Below are positions 5,058 through 11,423 of a DNA stretch of 11,423 bases, piece after piece. The notes below the pieces were generated by a model, which was given only the letters and a program-made list of their open reading frames with translations, searched no databases and was not told the DNA's origin. Both the position numbers and the translations under genes were made by a program. The stretch covers positions 1-11,423 of the forward strand of contig JAZOQG010000040.1 of the NCBI GenBank assembly GCA_045656005.1, written 5' to 3'. How positions within the stretch are numbered: the first letter of the stretch is position 1; every line of letters starts with the position of its first letter. This stretch comes from JAZNQN01 sp045656005. Its GTDB lineage: Bacteria > Bacillota > Clostridia > UMGS1883 > UMGS1540.

Positions 5058-6314
5058 TTATTTTATTTTTCTGCACTCAAGATAGAAACGTTTGTCGCAC
5101 GCTTCACCCATTGAGAAAGTTTTTCTTGGAAGTGCACCATCAATAATAACCGATTTAAAGAGAGCATTTTTTGGCATTGATTCAAGAATAAATCCAATGT
5201 TACCATCACGGTTTCCCAGCTCTCTTGTAACGTCATCGCCGTGTATGTAATCTATTTTGCCACCGACAGAGGGAACATATTCATCAAGAAAATGCTGCAA
5301 GGTTCCTGCGGCAATAGGTGAAGGAGGATTTGAAATTATAATTTCTCTGTCCTCACCGCCAAGGCATGCTATAATTTTCTGTGGCTCGTTGTCAGATTTA
5401 TTCTCGTTTAAATAGTTTTCAAATTCTTTTAAAAGTTTTTCTCCGTCAACTCCGAACACAACTCTGTGAATTGCTTCAAATTCGAGGGATGCGTCATGAA
5501 GGTTTACGATTTCAGCAAGTGCATATCTTGCAGGATGATTTTTTGCGGCTTCTTCGCCGATTTCTTTTTTAAGATTTTCGTAGCATGTTTTTGCAGTTGC
5601 GAGAGAATGATTTCCGTCACCCATAGCAAAGAGCATAGGTGGAAGGGAAGGGGTGTTATATTTTTTGTTAAAAGCATCAAAATCTGCAAGTGCATCGCAT
5701 GCTGAAAGAACTTTTTCAGCCAAATCTGTGTCAAGGAGATATCCTTTAATGTGACCGCCGTCCTGCATTAATTCAAAATCATATATAACCTTTTTTTCAG
5801 GGGAAGCAATTATTGGCTCAATCACAGTTTTCTCAGGGTCATCAATTAAAATCATAATATGAGGAAGCTCAAGTGTTGCATTTTCACGAACCTTTACTCT
5901 TGGCGGAATTCTGTCTAAAACAGTACCTTCCGTTGCACGAATGAGTGAAGTGGAGCCTTTTGAAAAATCATAGGCTTCAAGGTCAACCATGCCCACAAGG
6001 CCACGGCGGACACTGCCATTTTTTAAAGTTCTTTCAACGTAAATAAGTGATGATGGATATTCCTCTAAAATATCGGAGTATTCTTTCATATTTTCGTTGA
6101 TTTTTTCTATTCTGTTTTCAACATCGCTTTCCTCAAGATAAACTTCGGGAAGCGTAATGTTTAAAGTAGTAGGGCATCCGTTAGTAATTTTTTCAACTTC
6201 TTCCCAGTATTCAGGCTGTGAAGTATACTGGTCACATGCCACAACGCTCCATTTTGTCATATTGCAGTTTTTTGGCAGAAGAATATCTGCCGGATGAAAA
6301 CATCTCTTGTACAT
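5058..6314 (-). CDS. DUF1015 family protein
   Basis: The 418-residue protein matches the DUF1015 family, widespread in Clostridia and of unknown biochemical role. Recognisable blocks are WSVVACDQYTSQPEYW near the N-terminus, RATEGTVLDRIPPRVKVREN and LPHIMILIDDPE in the middle, and the conserved MGDGNHSLATAK followed by HPARYALAEIVNLHD. No signal peptide or membrane segment is seen, so it is probably cytosolic. I choose ATG 6314 because AAAGGTG lies about 9 nt upstream; the GTG at 6326 is part of that site. It lies 20 nt after the solute-binding protein gene and 12 nt before ysxC, in a clear operon. Some members have been linked by context to amino-acid metabolism, but I would not assign a reaction. 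Confidence 0.9.
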   Translation of the reverse strand: MYKRCFHPADILLPKNCNMTKWSVVACDQYTSQPEYWEEVEKITNGCPTTLNITLPEVYLEESDVENRIEKINENMKEYSDILEEYPSSLIYVERTLKNGSVRRGLVGMVDLEAYDFSKGSTSLIRATEGTVLDRIPPRVKVRENATLELPHIMILIDDPEKTVIEPIIASPEKKVIYDFELMQDGGHIKGYLLDTDLAEKVLSACDALADFDAFNKKYNTPSLPPMLFAMGDGNHSLATAKTCYENLKKEIGEEAAKNHPARYALAEIVNLHDASLEFEAIHRVVFGVDGEKLLKEFENYLNENKSDNEPQKIIACLGGEDREIIISNPPSPIAAGTLQHFLDEYVPSVGGKIDYIHGDDVTRELGNRDGNIGFILESMPKNALFKSVIIDGALPRKTFSMGEACDKRFYLECRKIK

Positions 6315-6334
6315 AGTTAAAAACACCTTTCTTT

Positions 6335-7903
6335 CTATTTTCCACGGTGCCAGCGGTTAAAGCTGCGAAGCGGTTTTGAAAAACACGAATCCGAAACACC
6401 TGTGATGTCATTTTGATAAATCAGGCAGTTATGCTGAAACAGTATGCCTGTAATGGGCATATCTCTTGTGAAAATATATTGAAATTCGAGATATGCATTT
6501 TTAAGTTCCTCCATTGAAACGGCAATGTGAGTTTTTGAGATTACGTTGTCCATATCAACTGAGGAATAATTCATAAAATTCTGTCCGTTTTCAACTGCCC
6601 ATGATGAAAGTAAAAACGATAAATCAAAACTTGGCATAAGCTCTGTTCCGCCATAAAAGAGAGAAAACTCTCCGTCTTGAATTTTTTGGGTGTAGCTATC
6701 CCAGTCTGCATAACTTACAGAGATTTTAAATCCAGACTTTGAAAGCATTCCTGCAATTTTCTCAGCCGCAGACATTCGTAGTGGATTATCGCTGTTTACT
6801 AAAAGTGTACCTTCAAGACGATATGTTACATCGTCAATATTTTTTTCCAAAACGCCGTCTCCGTCAACATCCGTCCATCCAGCATCAGCGAGGGTGGATG
6901 AGGCTTTTTCGGGAGAAAATCCGAGATTGTCCGCATCAAGATTATAAAAATACGCAGTAGGCAGTATAGGTGAATTTGCCGCGGTTCCAAGTCCGAGATA
7001 AGATTCTTTCACAATTTCTTCCCTGTTAATTGCAAGAGAGAGTGCCTTTCTAACTTCAGGTTGTGCAAAAACTCTGTTTGAATGGTTAAAACCTATAAAT
7101 TCATATTTGGGTGCTGCATAAGAAATATACTTTGAGTTGTCTGCAAAACCAAATTCACTCATTTGGGACGCATTTATATTCAGCACATCAATTTCCCCTG
7201 TTTTAAAAAGAGAAAACTCATCTTTTGATTTTCCTAAAAGTCTTATGCAAACATTTTCTTCAACAGGCAAATCATCAAGACTCCAGAGATTATTTTTGGT
7301 TAAAATCATATCGCTGCTGCCTGCGGTTTCCTTAAACATATATTTCCCCGTACCCATAGGCTTTTTGGAAATCCCCGTGTCATGGGAGGGAATAATCGGA
7401 AAGTCTAAAAGGTTTACAACACGTGAATAGGGCCCTGTAAGGCTTAAGGTGAAATTATAGTCATCTGTAATCTGAATGTCGGAAACAGGTGCAAGTAAAT
7501 CAGAATAAACAGTTTCGTTTTCAGGATTTTTAATAAATCTTATAGTATATGCAACATCTTCCGAGGTAAACTTCTCTCCGTCATGCCAGTAAATATCGTC
7601 ACGCAAAATAAAATTTATGCTTTTGCAGTCGCCTGAAACGGTGCAGCTTTTTGCAAGCTGGGGAACAATTGACATATCGTTTTCAAGATAGATAAGACTG
7701 TCGTAAATCAAAGAAAAAACGGCTATGTCATTTTCAGTTTCTGCAAGAAGAGGGTTTAAATCATCTGCAGAAGTAAGATAGCACGATATATATTCTTTTG
7801 TAACATCTACAGAAGGAGTCGGCTCGGGATTTTCTTTTTTATATCCGCAACCTGATAAAAATAAAACTATAGATAATATAACAGAAATTAATGCTTTTGG
7901 CAT
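6335..7903 (-). CDS. ABC-transporter solute-binding lipoprotein, family 5 (peptide-type)
   Basis: The 522-residue protein has a lipoprotein signal (MPKALISVILSIVLFLSGC, lipid-anchored Cys19). An SBP_bac_5 fold follows, the family of OppA/DppA receptors that bind peptides, nickel or related solutes outside the membrane. Family features are LTSADDLNPLLAETENDIAVFSLIYDSLIYL, LAKSCTVSGDCKSINFILRDDIYWHDGEKFTSEDV, the PMGTGKYMFKE block, and VRKALSLAINREEIVKESYLG. The ligand cannot be read from sequence. ATG 7903 has GGAGG at 6 nt; the frame continues upstream to 7948 but would displace the signal peptide. No permease or ATPase gene is in the window, so it is an orphan receptor, first gene of an operon with DUF1015 and ysxC. 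Confidence 0.92.
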   Translation of the reverse strand: MPKALISVILSIVLFLSGCGYKKENPEPTPSVDVTKEYISCYLTSADDLNPLLAETENDIAVFSLIYDSLIYLENDMSIVPQLAKSCTVSGDCKSINFILRDDIYWHDGEKFTSEDVAYTIRFIKNPENETVYSDLLAPVSDIQITDDYNFTLSLTGPYSRVVNLLDFPIIPSHDTGISKKPMGTGKYMFKETAGSSDMILTKNNLWSLDDLPVEENVCIRLLGKSKDEFSLFKTGEIDVLNINASQMSEFGFADNSKYISYAAPKYEFIGFNHSNRVFAQPEVRKALSLAINREEIVKESYLGLGTAANSPILPTAYFYNLDADNLGFSPEKASSTLADAGWTDVDGDGVLEKNIDDVTYRLEGTLLVNSDNPLRMSAAEKIAGMLSKSGFKISVSYADWDSYTQKIQDGEFSLFYGGTELMPSFDLSFLLSSWAVENGQNFMNYSSVDMDNVISKTHIAVSMEELKNAYLEFQYIFTRDMPITGILFQHNCLIYQNDITGVSDSCFSKPLRSFNRWHRGK

Positions 7904-7938
7904 TTTGTCCTCCAAGTTAAAATTATTGGGATTTGTAT

Positions 7939-7967
7939 ATTGTATCATAAAAAGAAGAATTTTACAA
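7939..7967 (-). promoter_or_regulatory. Promoter of the solute-binding protein/ysxC operon
   Basis: On the minus strand TTGTAA (7967-7962) and TACAAT (7944-7939) are 17 nt apart, with TGA directly before the -10 box, which makes an extended -10 element. The gene start is 35 nt downstream. Confidence 0.6.
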
Positions 7968-7995
7968 CAAATTTATTGATTTTTCAAAAAAGTAT

Positions 7996-8024
7996 TTGAC
8001 TTTGGTGTTGCGTTGTGCTATAAT
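7996..8024 (+). promoter_or_regulatory. Promoter of tRNA-Pro
   Basis: TTGACT (7996-8001) and a perfect TATAAT (8019-8024) are 17 nt apart, and the tRNA begins 15 nt after the -10 box. This is near consensus, as expected for a stable-RNA gene. Confidence 0.85.
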
Positions 8025-8038
8025 TATCAAAGTGTAAT

Positions 8039-8115
<77 letters not shown>

Positions 8116-8123
8116 AAAAATAA

Positions 8124-8155
8124 GAGTCATACTTTTGTATGGCTCGTATTTTTTT
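8124..8155 (+). terminator. Terminator of the tRNA-Pro transcript
   Basis: GAGTCATAC (8124-8132) pairs with GTATGGCTC (8137-8145) over 9 bp, with one G-U pair and a TTTT loop, followed by GTATTTTTTT. It begins 9 nt after the CCA. Confidence 0.8.
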
Positions 8156-8166
8156 ATTTGATGAAA

Positions 8167-8179
8167 AGGATTTGAACCT
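8167..8179 (-). repeat. Inverted copy of the tRNA-Pro T arm (13 nt)
   Basis: AGGATTTGAACCT is the exact reverse complement of AGGTTCAAATCCT at 8090-8102 in the tRNA. If co-transcribed it could pair with the T arm, but the terminator at 8124-8155 lies between them. Confidence 0.6.
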
Positions 8180-8201
8180 TAAGAAGGCACGAGGCGTTAA
8201 G

Positions 8202-8222
8202 AAAACGATTGATAATCGTTTT
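8202..8222. repeat. Perfect 9-bp hairpin within the tRNA-adjacent insert
   Basis: AAAACGATT (8202-8210) and AATCGTTTT (8214-8222) are exact complements around a GAT loop. The role is unknown. It sits centrally in the insert and may be a structural part of a repeat element. Confidence 0.55.
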
Positions 8223-8301
8223 TAGGCGAGTGGTGTGCAGGCGGGTACCGAAATGCCATGCATTTGGGTCGCCAAGCAAGGCAGATTGCAAAGCAATATG
8301 C

Positions 8302-8319
8302 ATCCTGTCATCCCGACCA
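8302..8319 (+). repeat. Direct repeat copy 2 (displaced tRNA-Pro 3' end)
   Basis: Here atcctgtcatcccgacca differs from the tRNA 3' end by a single C-to-T change, 204 bp downstream. A strong terminator follows at once, as expected if this was once the position just after the tRNA. Confidence 0.65.
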
Positions 8320-8323
8320 CCTT

Positions 8324-8366
8324 AAACCTCAGAAGCCTTGCCGGTTTCTGAGGTTTTTGCTTTTTC
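8324..8366 (+). terminator. Second terminator, probably the original one of the tRNA locus
   Basis: AAACCTCAGAA (8324-8334) pairs with TTCTGAGGTTT (8346-8356) over 11 bp, followed by a TTGCTTTTTC tail. Its position 5 nt after the displaced tRNA 3' end suggests it served the tRNA before the insert arrived. Confidence 0.8.
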
Positions 8367-8392
8367 TAAAAAAGTGTAAAAAACGGGTTTGA

Positions 8393-8429
8393 CCACATGG
8401 TTTCATCTTCAACTGTGGGACAAAGTCCC
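8393..8429 (-). other. Small hairpins after the AhpF-like gene
   Basis: Between the tRNA-side terminator and the AhpF-like stop there are two mutually exclusive stems: GGGAC/GTCCC (8417-8421 with 8425-8429) and CCACA/TGTGG (8393-8397 with 8414-8418). A T-run follows on the minus strand after eight bases. This may be a weak terminator of the oxygen-defence operon. Confidence 0.3.
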
Positions 8430-8482
8430 TTTCTTTGTTTAATGTGTGTCATATTTTAGATTAAGCAAGTAGAATCAAATTA

Positions 8483-10141
8483 TTATACTTGTTTTACTAT
8501 ATCAATAACCTGATTTATATTCTTCTTTCCAAAAGATACGTGTTCATCGTTTATAACAAGACACGGAACACTCATAACATTATATTTTTTCTTTAAATCT
8601 TCAAAATGCTGAAGGTCATATACCTCTGCTTTAATATTTTGATTTTTTGTTGCTATACGCTGACAGGCAATTACCAAATCGGGGCACATTGTACAGGACA
8701 AAGACACCAAAATTTTCATATCTGTTTGTTTTTGAATGTTCTCAATTTCCTTTAATGTATCTTCATCTATTGTCTGTCCGGGTCCTGCTGCATTGTAAAG
8801 TCCCAATACAAATGAGGTAAACTCGTGTCCTCCAGGAACACCATGAAATGCAATTCCCAAGTCAATTCCGTCCTCTGAAAAGACTCGCACGCATGGTGCA
8901 AAATTTGATTGGTCTTTTTTATCAGCTACCATAACTGTAAGTTTGTCCGTGAGGTCTGCAAGCTTAGTTATAAAACCTTCCAGTTCTGAAGAAACAGGAC
9001 GATTATCAAGATATAGCTTAAGGATAAGTTTACGTTCCATTTTTGAGAACACACCCTCTAACTGTTCTTTCATTTCTGCCGTAAATATTTCACCCGAATC
9101 ATCAACTGATTTTGTAATTTCTGATGCTTTTTTAAAGTCTGTTGTTCTTGTGACGGGCGGTTTTGGATGAAGACCTGTTTTTCTTTGTATTTCGGCAACA
9201 TATTTTTCAAGCTCTGTAGCCGCCAATGCACCATCGCCTGTAGCAGTAACCACCTGACGGAGAGGTTTGATACATACATCGCCTGCTGCATACAATCCAT
9301 CAATAGTCGTTTTTTGACTTGAGTCGGTTATAACATAGCCATATTCATTTAACTTTGCAATATCTTTAACAAGCTCCGTATCAGGAGAATATCCTGCAAA
9401 TACAAACACCCCAAAGGTATCGCCCTTTTCCGCATGATATTCAGTAGACTCTCCTGTTTTAGTGTTTTTATATCTAATATAATTAAGACCGTTTTCACCG
9501 TTTACTTCTTCGACAACAGTATTATAAATAACAGTTATTTTTTCATGATTTTTTGCCTTTTCTGCAACTGTCGCTGCACAAGTAAAATCATCACCACGGA
9601 CAATAATTGTTACATGGCGGGCAAATTTAGTTAAGAATACACTTTCTTCTGCCGCAGCAAAGCCTCCGCCGACCACATAAACATCTTTTCCTGTGAAAAA
9701 TTCTCCGTCACATGTAGCACAATAAGCAACTCCTCGGCCTTTGTGTTCTTCTTCTCCTTTAAATCCTATGGTTCTCGGATGTGCACCGGTAGCAAGCAGA
9801 ACTCCCAAACATTGAAAATCCCCACGGCTTGTGTGAACCGTTTTAACAATATCATCCATTTTCAGGCTTTCTGCTTCCGCCATTAAAAATTCTGCTCCAA
9901 AGGTTTCTGCCTGACGGCGCATAGTTTCGGTAAGCTCTTTTCCGCTTATTTTTCCTAATCCCGGATAATTTACAACCTCATGTGTAATGGTAATCTGACC
10001 GCCAAACTGTTCTTTTTCAAGAACTAACACACGGTATCTTGCACGAGAGAGATAAATGGCGGCGGTAAGTCCTGCTGGACCGCCGCCTATCACTACAACA
10101 TCATATAAATTGTCTTGGTTAATATTTTGTATATTACTCAT
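8483..10141 (-). CDS. AhpF-like flavoprotein reductase: TrxR module fused to a C-terminal Trx-fold (CTMC) module
   Basis: The 552-residue protein probably passes electrons to the AhpC encoded upstream. Residues 12-320 are a thioredoxin-reductase module: FAD-binding GGGPAG at 19-24, redox-active CATC at 141-144, pyridine-nucleotide loop GGGFAA at 158-163, and the terminal FAD motif GLYAAGDVC. After a linker, residues about 365-552 form a tandem thioredoxin-fold module like the N-terminal domain of classical AhpF. Its second half carries CTMC at 483-486 and a VP dipeptide (cis-Pro near 526). Classical AhpF has these modules in the opposite order. The HRR basic motif of NADPH-specific reductases is replaced by VRGDD, so NADH or another donor is likelier (inference). 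The start codon overlaps the ahpC stop (TAATG), with AGGA 8 nt upstream, indicating translational coupling. Confidence 0.9.
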   Translation of the reverse strand: MSNIQNINQDNLYDVVVIGGGPAGLTAAIYLSRARYRVLVLEKEQFGGQITITHEVVNYPGLGKISGKELTETMRRQAETFGAEFLMAEAESLKMDDIVKTVHTSRGDFQCLGVLLATGAHPRTIGFKGEEEHKGRGVAYCATCDGEFFTGKDVYVVGGGFAAAEESVFLTKFARHVTIIVRGDDFTCAATVAEKAKNHEKITVIYNTVVEEVNGENGLNYIRYKNTKTGESTEYHAEKGDTFGVFVFAGYSPDTELVKDIAKLNEYGYVITDSSQKTTIDGLYAAGDVCIKPLRQVVTATGDGALAATELEKYVAEIQRKTGLHPKPPVTRTTDFKKASEITKSVDDSGEIFTAEMKEQLEGVFSKMERKLILKLYLDNRPVSSELEGFITKLADLTDKLTVMVADKKDQSNFAPCVRVFSEDGIDLGIAFHGVPGGHEFTSFVLGLYNAAGPGQTIDEDTLKEIENIQKQTDMKILVSLSCTMCPDLVIACQRIATKNQNIKAEVYDLQHFEDLKKKYNVMSVPCLVINDEHVSFGKKNINQVIDIVKQV

Positions 10142-10704
10142 TATAACTGTCCTACGAGATCAAGACTAGGCTTTAATGTTTCAGCACCCGGCTGCCAGTT
10201 AGCAGGACAAACCTGATCGCCGTGTGCGTGAACAAACTGACATGCCTGAACCTTACGGAAGAGTTCTTCTGCGTTTCTGCCTACATTTCCGGCAGTAACC
10301 TCGTAGCCTACAATTTTACCTTCAGGATTTATGATAAAGGTACCGCGTTCTGCTAAACCGTCAGCTTCGATTAAAACCTCAAAATCTCTTGAAATTTCAT
10401 GAGTCGGGTCAGCAAGCATAGGATAATTGATTTTTTTAATTCTTTCAGATGCATCATGCCATGCTTTATGAACAAAGTGTGTATCGGTAGATACAGAATA
10501 TATCTCACATCCCACATTTTTAAAATCTTCATACTTGTTTGCCAAATCTTCTAACTCTGTCGGGCATACAAAGGTAAAATCCGCAGGATAGAAGAAGAAT
10601 ACGCTCCATTTGCCTAAAATATCCTCTTTGGAAACCATCTTAAAATCGTCTCCGTGAAATGCGTAAGCTTTAAAATCTGAAATTTCTTTGTTAATCAATG
10701 ACAT
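10141..10704 (-). CDS. ahpC: Alkyl hydroperoxide reductase subunit C (typical 2-Cys peroxiredoxin)
   Basis: AhpC reduces hydrogen peroxide and organic hydroperoxides in the cytosol. The 187-residue protein has the peroxidatic Cys47 in FTFVCPTE and the resolving Cys166 in QVCPANW, near the positions of the E. coli enzyme (46 and 165). The catalytic YPADFTFVCPTE motif is complete, and GTFIINPEGKIVGYEV and GRNAEELFRKVQA follow as usual for the AhpC/Prx1 group. AAAGGAG lies about 9 nt before ATG 10704. It sits between the superoxide reductase and its likely reductase, so one operon removes superoxide and then peroxide. Confidence 0.97.
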   Translation of the reverse strand: MSLINKEISDFKAYAFHGDDFKMVSKEDILGKWSVFFFYPADFTFVCPTELEDLANKYEDFKNVGCEIYSVSTDTHFVHKAWHDASERIKKINYPMLADPTHEISRDFEVLIEADGLAERGTFIINPEGKIVGYEVTAGNVGRNAEELFRKVQACQFVHAHGDQVCPANWQPGAETLKPSLDLVGQL

Positions 10705-10731
10705 AATTTTATGCTCCTTTACTTTTTAATT

Positions 10732-11106
10732 TTATGCTTTCCAAAGACTATGCTGGTTACAAAAGGCATATACAGCTTTTACACTGTCTCCCTTGGATAA
10801 TGAGAAGTTTGCCTTCGGAGGTGTGTTTGGCGAAAGTCTCTTGTACTGGAAACCGTCATCACTTTCAATACACACCCACTCGATATAATGCTCCGGTTCC
10901 ATCGGATGCAGGACCGAACCGACTGAAACGATTACCTTGTCACCTTCTGTTTTATATACGGGAATATGTTTTTCCTGGGATGCCTCCGTAGTGCCTGGAA
11001 TTATCTCATGCATATCTTCGCCGCAGCATTGTATAGAAACACCGCTATTCTTTATCATAGCAACAATATTTCCGCAATGCTTGCAAATAAAAAACAGTTC
11101 TTTCAA
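10732..11106 (-). CDS. dfx: Desulfoferrodoxin-type superoxide reductase (two iron centres)
   Basis: The enzyme reduces superoxide to hydrogen peroxide without releasing oxygen, the usual strategy of strict anaerobes. The 124-residue protein has an N-terminal rubredoxin-like Fe site with Cys8, Cys11, Cys27 and Cys28 (ICKHCG, QCCGED). The catalytic Fe(His)4Cys site is His47, His67, His73, His119 and Cys116 (EKHIPVY, LHPMEPEHYIEW, FCNQHSLW), with the conserved Glu45-Lys46 pair. Length and motif order fit the two-centre class. The start is TTG at 11106, supported by AAGGAGG 7-8 nt upstream; no ATG fits. It lies 27 nt upstream of ahpC and is probably the first gene of the operon. Confidence 0.95.
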   Translation of the reverse strand: MKELFFICKHCGNIVAMIKNSGVSIQCCGEDMHEIIPGTTEASQEKHIPVYKTEGDKVIVSVGSVLHPMEPEHYIEWVCIESDDGFQYKRLSPNTPPKANFSLSKGDSVKAVYAFCNQHSLWKA

Positions 11107-11423
11107 AACTATTCCTCCTTTCTACATAAAAGTATAAGCAAGTCTGCTAAATAAATACGCAAATATAGGTTATACTATGGTTAGCCGTCGGAGTATCGAA
11201 CTCCATACGGTTTGAAAACAGAAATTTCCCTTAATATCGCAGAAATTCCTGCGAACATACGAAAGTATAATTCTTGAAATTTCTTTATCTTAATGAAAAT
11301 TTCTTGTTTTGAAACTCTTCGACCTTAAACGCAGAAAAATTTTCAAGATTTTTGATGCGGAGGACGAAGGAATGCTTTTGCCTTTCGAGGACGACAAATT
11401 AAAAAGATTAAAATTTAACAAGT
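11107..11423. other. Non-coding region upstream of dfx with several small hairpins
   Basis: No gene with family resemblance is seen. The first ~80 bp should hold the dfx promoter; a TATACT box lies at 11136-11131 on the minus strand, but no good -35 box is spaced from it. From 11185 on there is a run of short stems. A two-step hairpin CCGT-GGAGT/ACTCC-ACGG lies at 11185-11210. CGCAG/CTGCG with a 6-nt loop spans 11228-11243, and ATAC-GAAA-GTAT follows near 11247-11258. GAAATTT/AAATTTC lies near 11275-11303 and GCA-AAAAAT/ATTTTT-TGC near 11331-11358. A GAGGACGA motif recurs at about 11360 and 11387. This may be a structured RNA leader or trailer, or a dispersed repeat. Confidence 0.4.

Larger units (their letters stand above)
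8116..8319. other. About 204-bp insert between tRNA-Pro and a second copy of its 3' end
   Basis: The insert starts at the tRNA CCA and ends with a duplicated tRNA 3' end. It holds a terminator (8124-8155), an inverted copy of the tRNA T arm (8167-8179), a 9-bp perfect hairpin (8202-8210 with 8214-8222) and GC-richer sequence from about 8221 to 8300. No gene is visible. It looks like the footprint of an integrated element or a small tRNA-associated repeat element. A decayed tandem tRNA is less likely because no matching 5' half exists. Confidence 0.5.

Noticed and set aside
5381..5734. Several open frames on both strands inside the DUF1015 gene
   Set aside because: They are other-frame readings of a well-conserved coding region.
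8243..8319. A second, degenerate tRNA ending in the TCATCCCGACCA copy
   Set aside because: No 5' acceptor strand or anticodon arm pairs with it at the right distance; only the 3' end is duplicated.
11107..11140. PerR box upstream of dfx (CTTATACTTTTATG on the minus strand)
   Set aside because: Only the left half fits the TTATAATNATTATAA consensus; the right half does not.
11181..11326. Minus-strand open frame of about 48 codons ending at the TAA 11183-11181
   Set aside because: It has no ribosome binding site, and the reading crosses several hairpins, so non-coding structure explains it better.

Overview
The window looks like a low-GC Gram-positive anaerobe of the class Clostridia. The basis is the AT-rich sequence, strong AGGAGG-type ribosome binding sites, lipoprotein signal peptides, a superoxide reductase (desulfoferrodoxin) gene beside peroxiredoxin, and mobile-element genes whose style I recognise from gut Clostridia. 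I cannot name a species.

Layout. (1) Positions 1-1130, plus strand: the 3' end of a GH2 beta-galactosidase followed closely by methylglyoxal synthase (mgsA), closed by a perfect 17-bp hairpin. (2) 1174-3451, minus strand: an accessory patch. It holds a SLOG/YpsA-like gene, a ~250-bp segment bounded by two identical 18-bp inverted repeats with a good promoter inside, the catalytic C-terminus of a tyrosine recombinase, about 730 bp of hairpin-rich non-coding DNA, and a winged-helix mobile-element protein. (3) 3641-7903, minus strand: a compact chromosomal operon reading solute-binding lipoprotein, DUF1015 protein, YsxC/EngB GTPase, small lipoprotein and a second SLOG protein, with an extended -10 promoter at 7939-7967. 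(4) 7996-8366, plus strand: tRNA-Pro(CGG) with a near-consensus promoter. It is followed by a ~200-bp insert that ends in a second copy of the tRNA 3' end. (5) 8483-11106, minus strand: an oxygen-defence operon, superoxide reductase then AhpC peroxiredoxin then an AhpF-like reductase. (6) 11107-11423: non-coding, rich in small hairpins.

The most interesting element is at 1729-1975. Two 18-bp repeats with a dif-like layout (palindromic arms around an asymmetric core) lie in inverted orientation around a TTGACC-N17-TAGAAT promoter. As written, the promoter points away from the SLOG gene and runs straight into the right-hand repeat, which with its T-tract makes an intrinsic terminator. Inversion would place the promoter about 60 nt upstream of the SLOG start codon. 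This is the design of a phase-variable ON/OFF switch, here in the OFF state. The neighbouring recombinase is truncated, so the switch may be frozen or may depend on a recombinase supplied elsewhere.

The oxygen-defence operon is coherent. The superoxide reductase makes hydrogen peroxide from superoxide, AhpC reduces the peroxide, and the flavoprotein with its fused Trx-fold domain re-reduces AhpC. The flavoprotein has the reverse domain order of classical AhpF.
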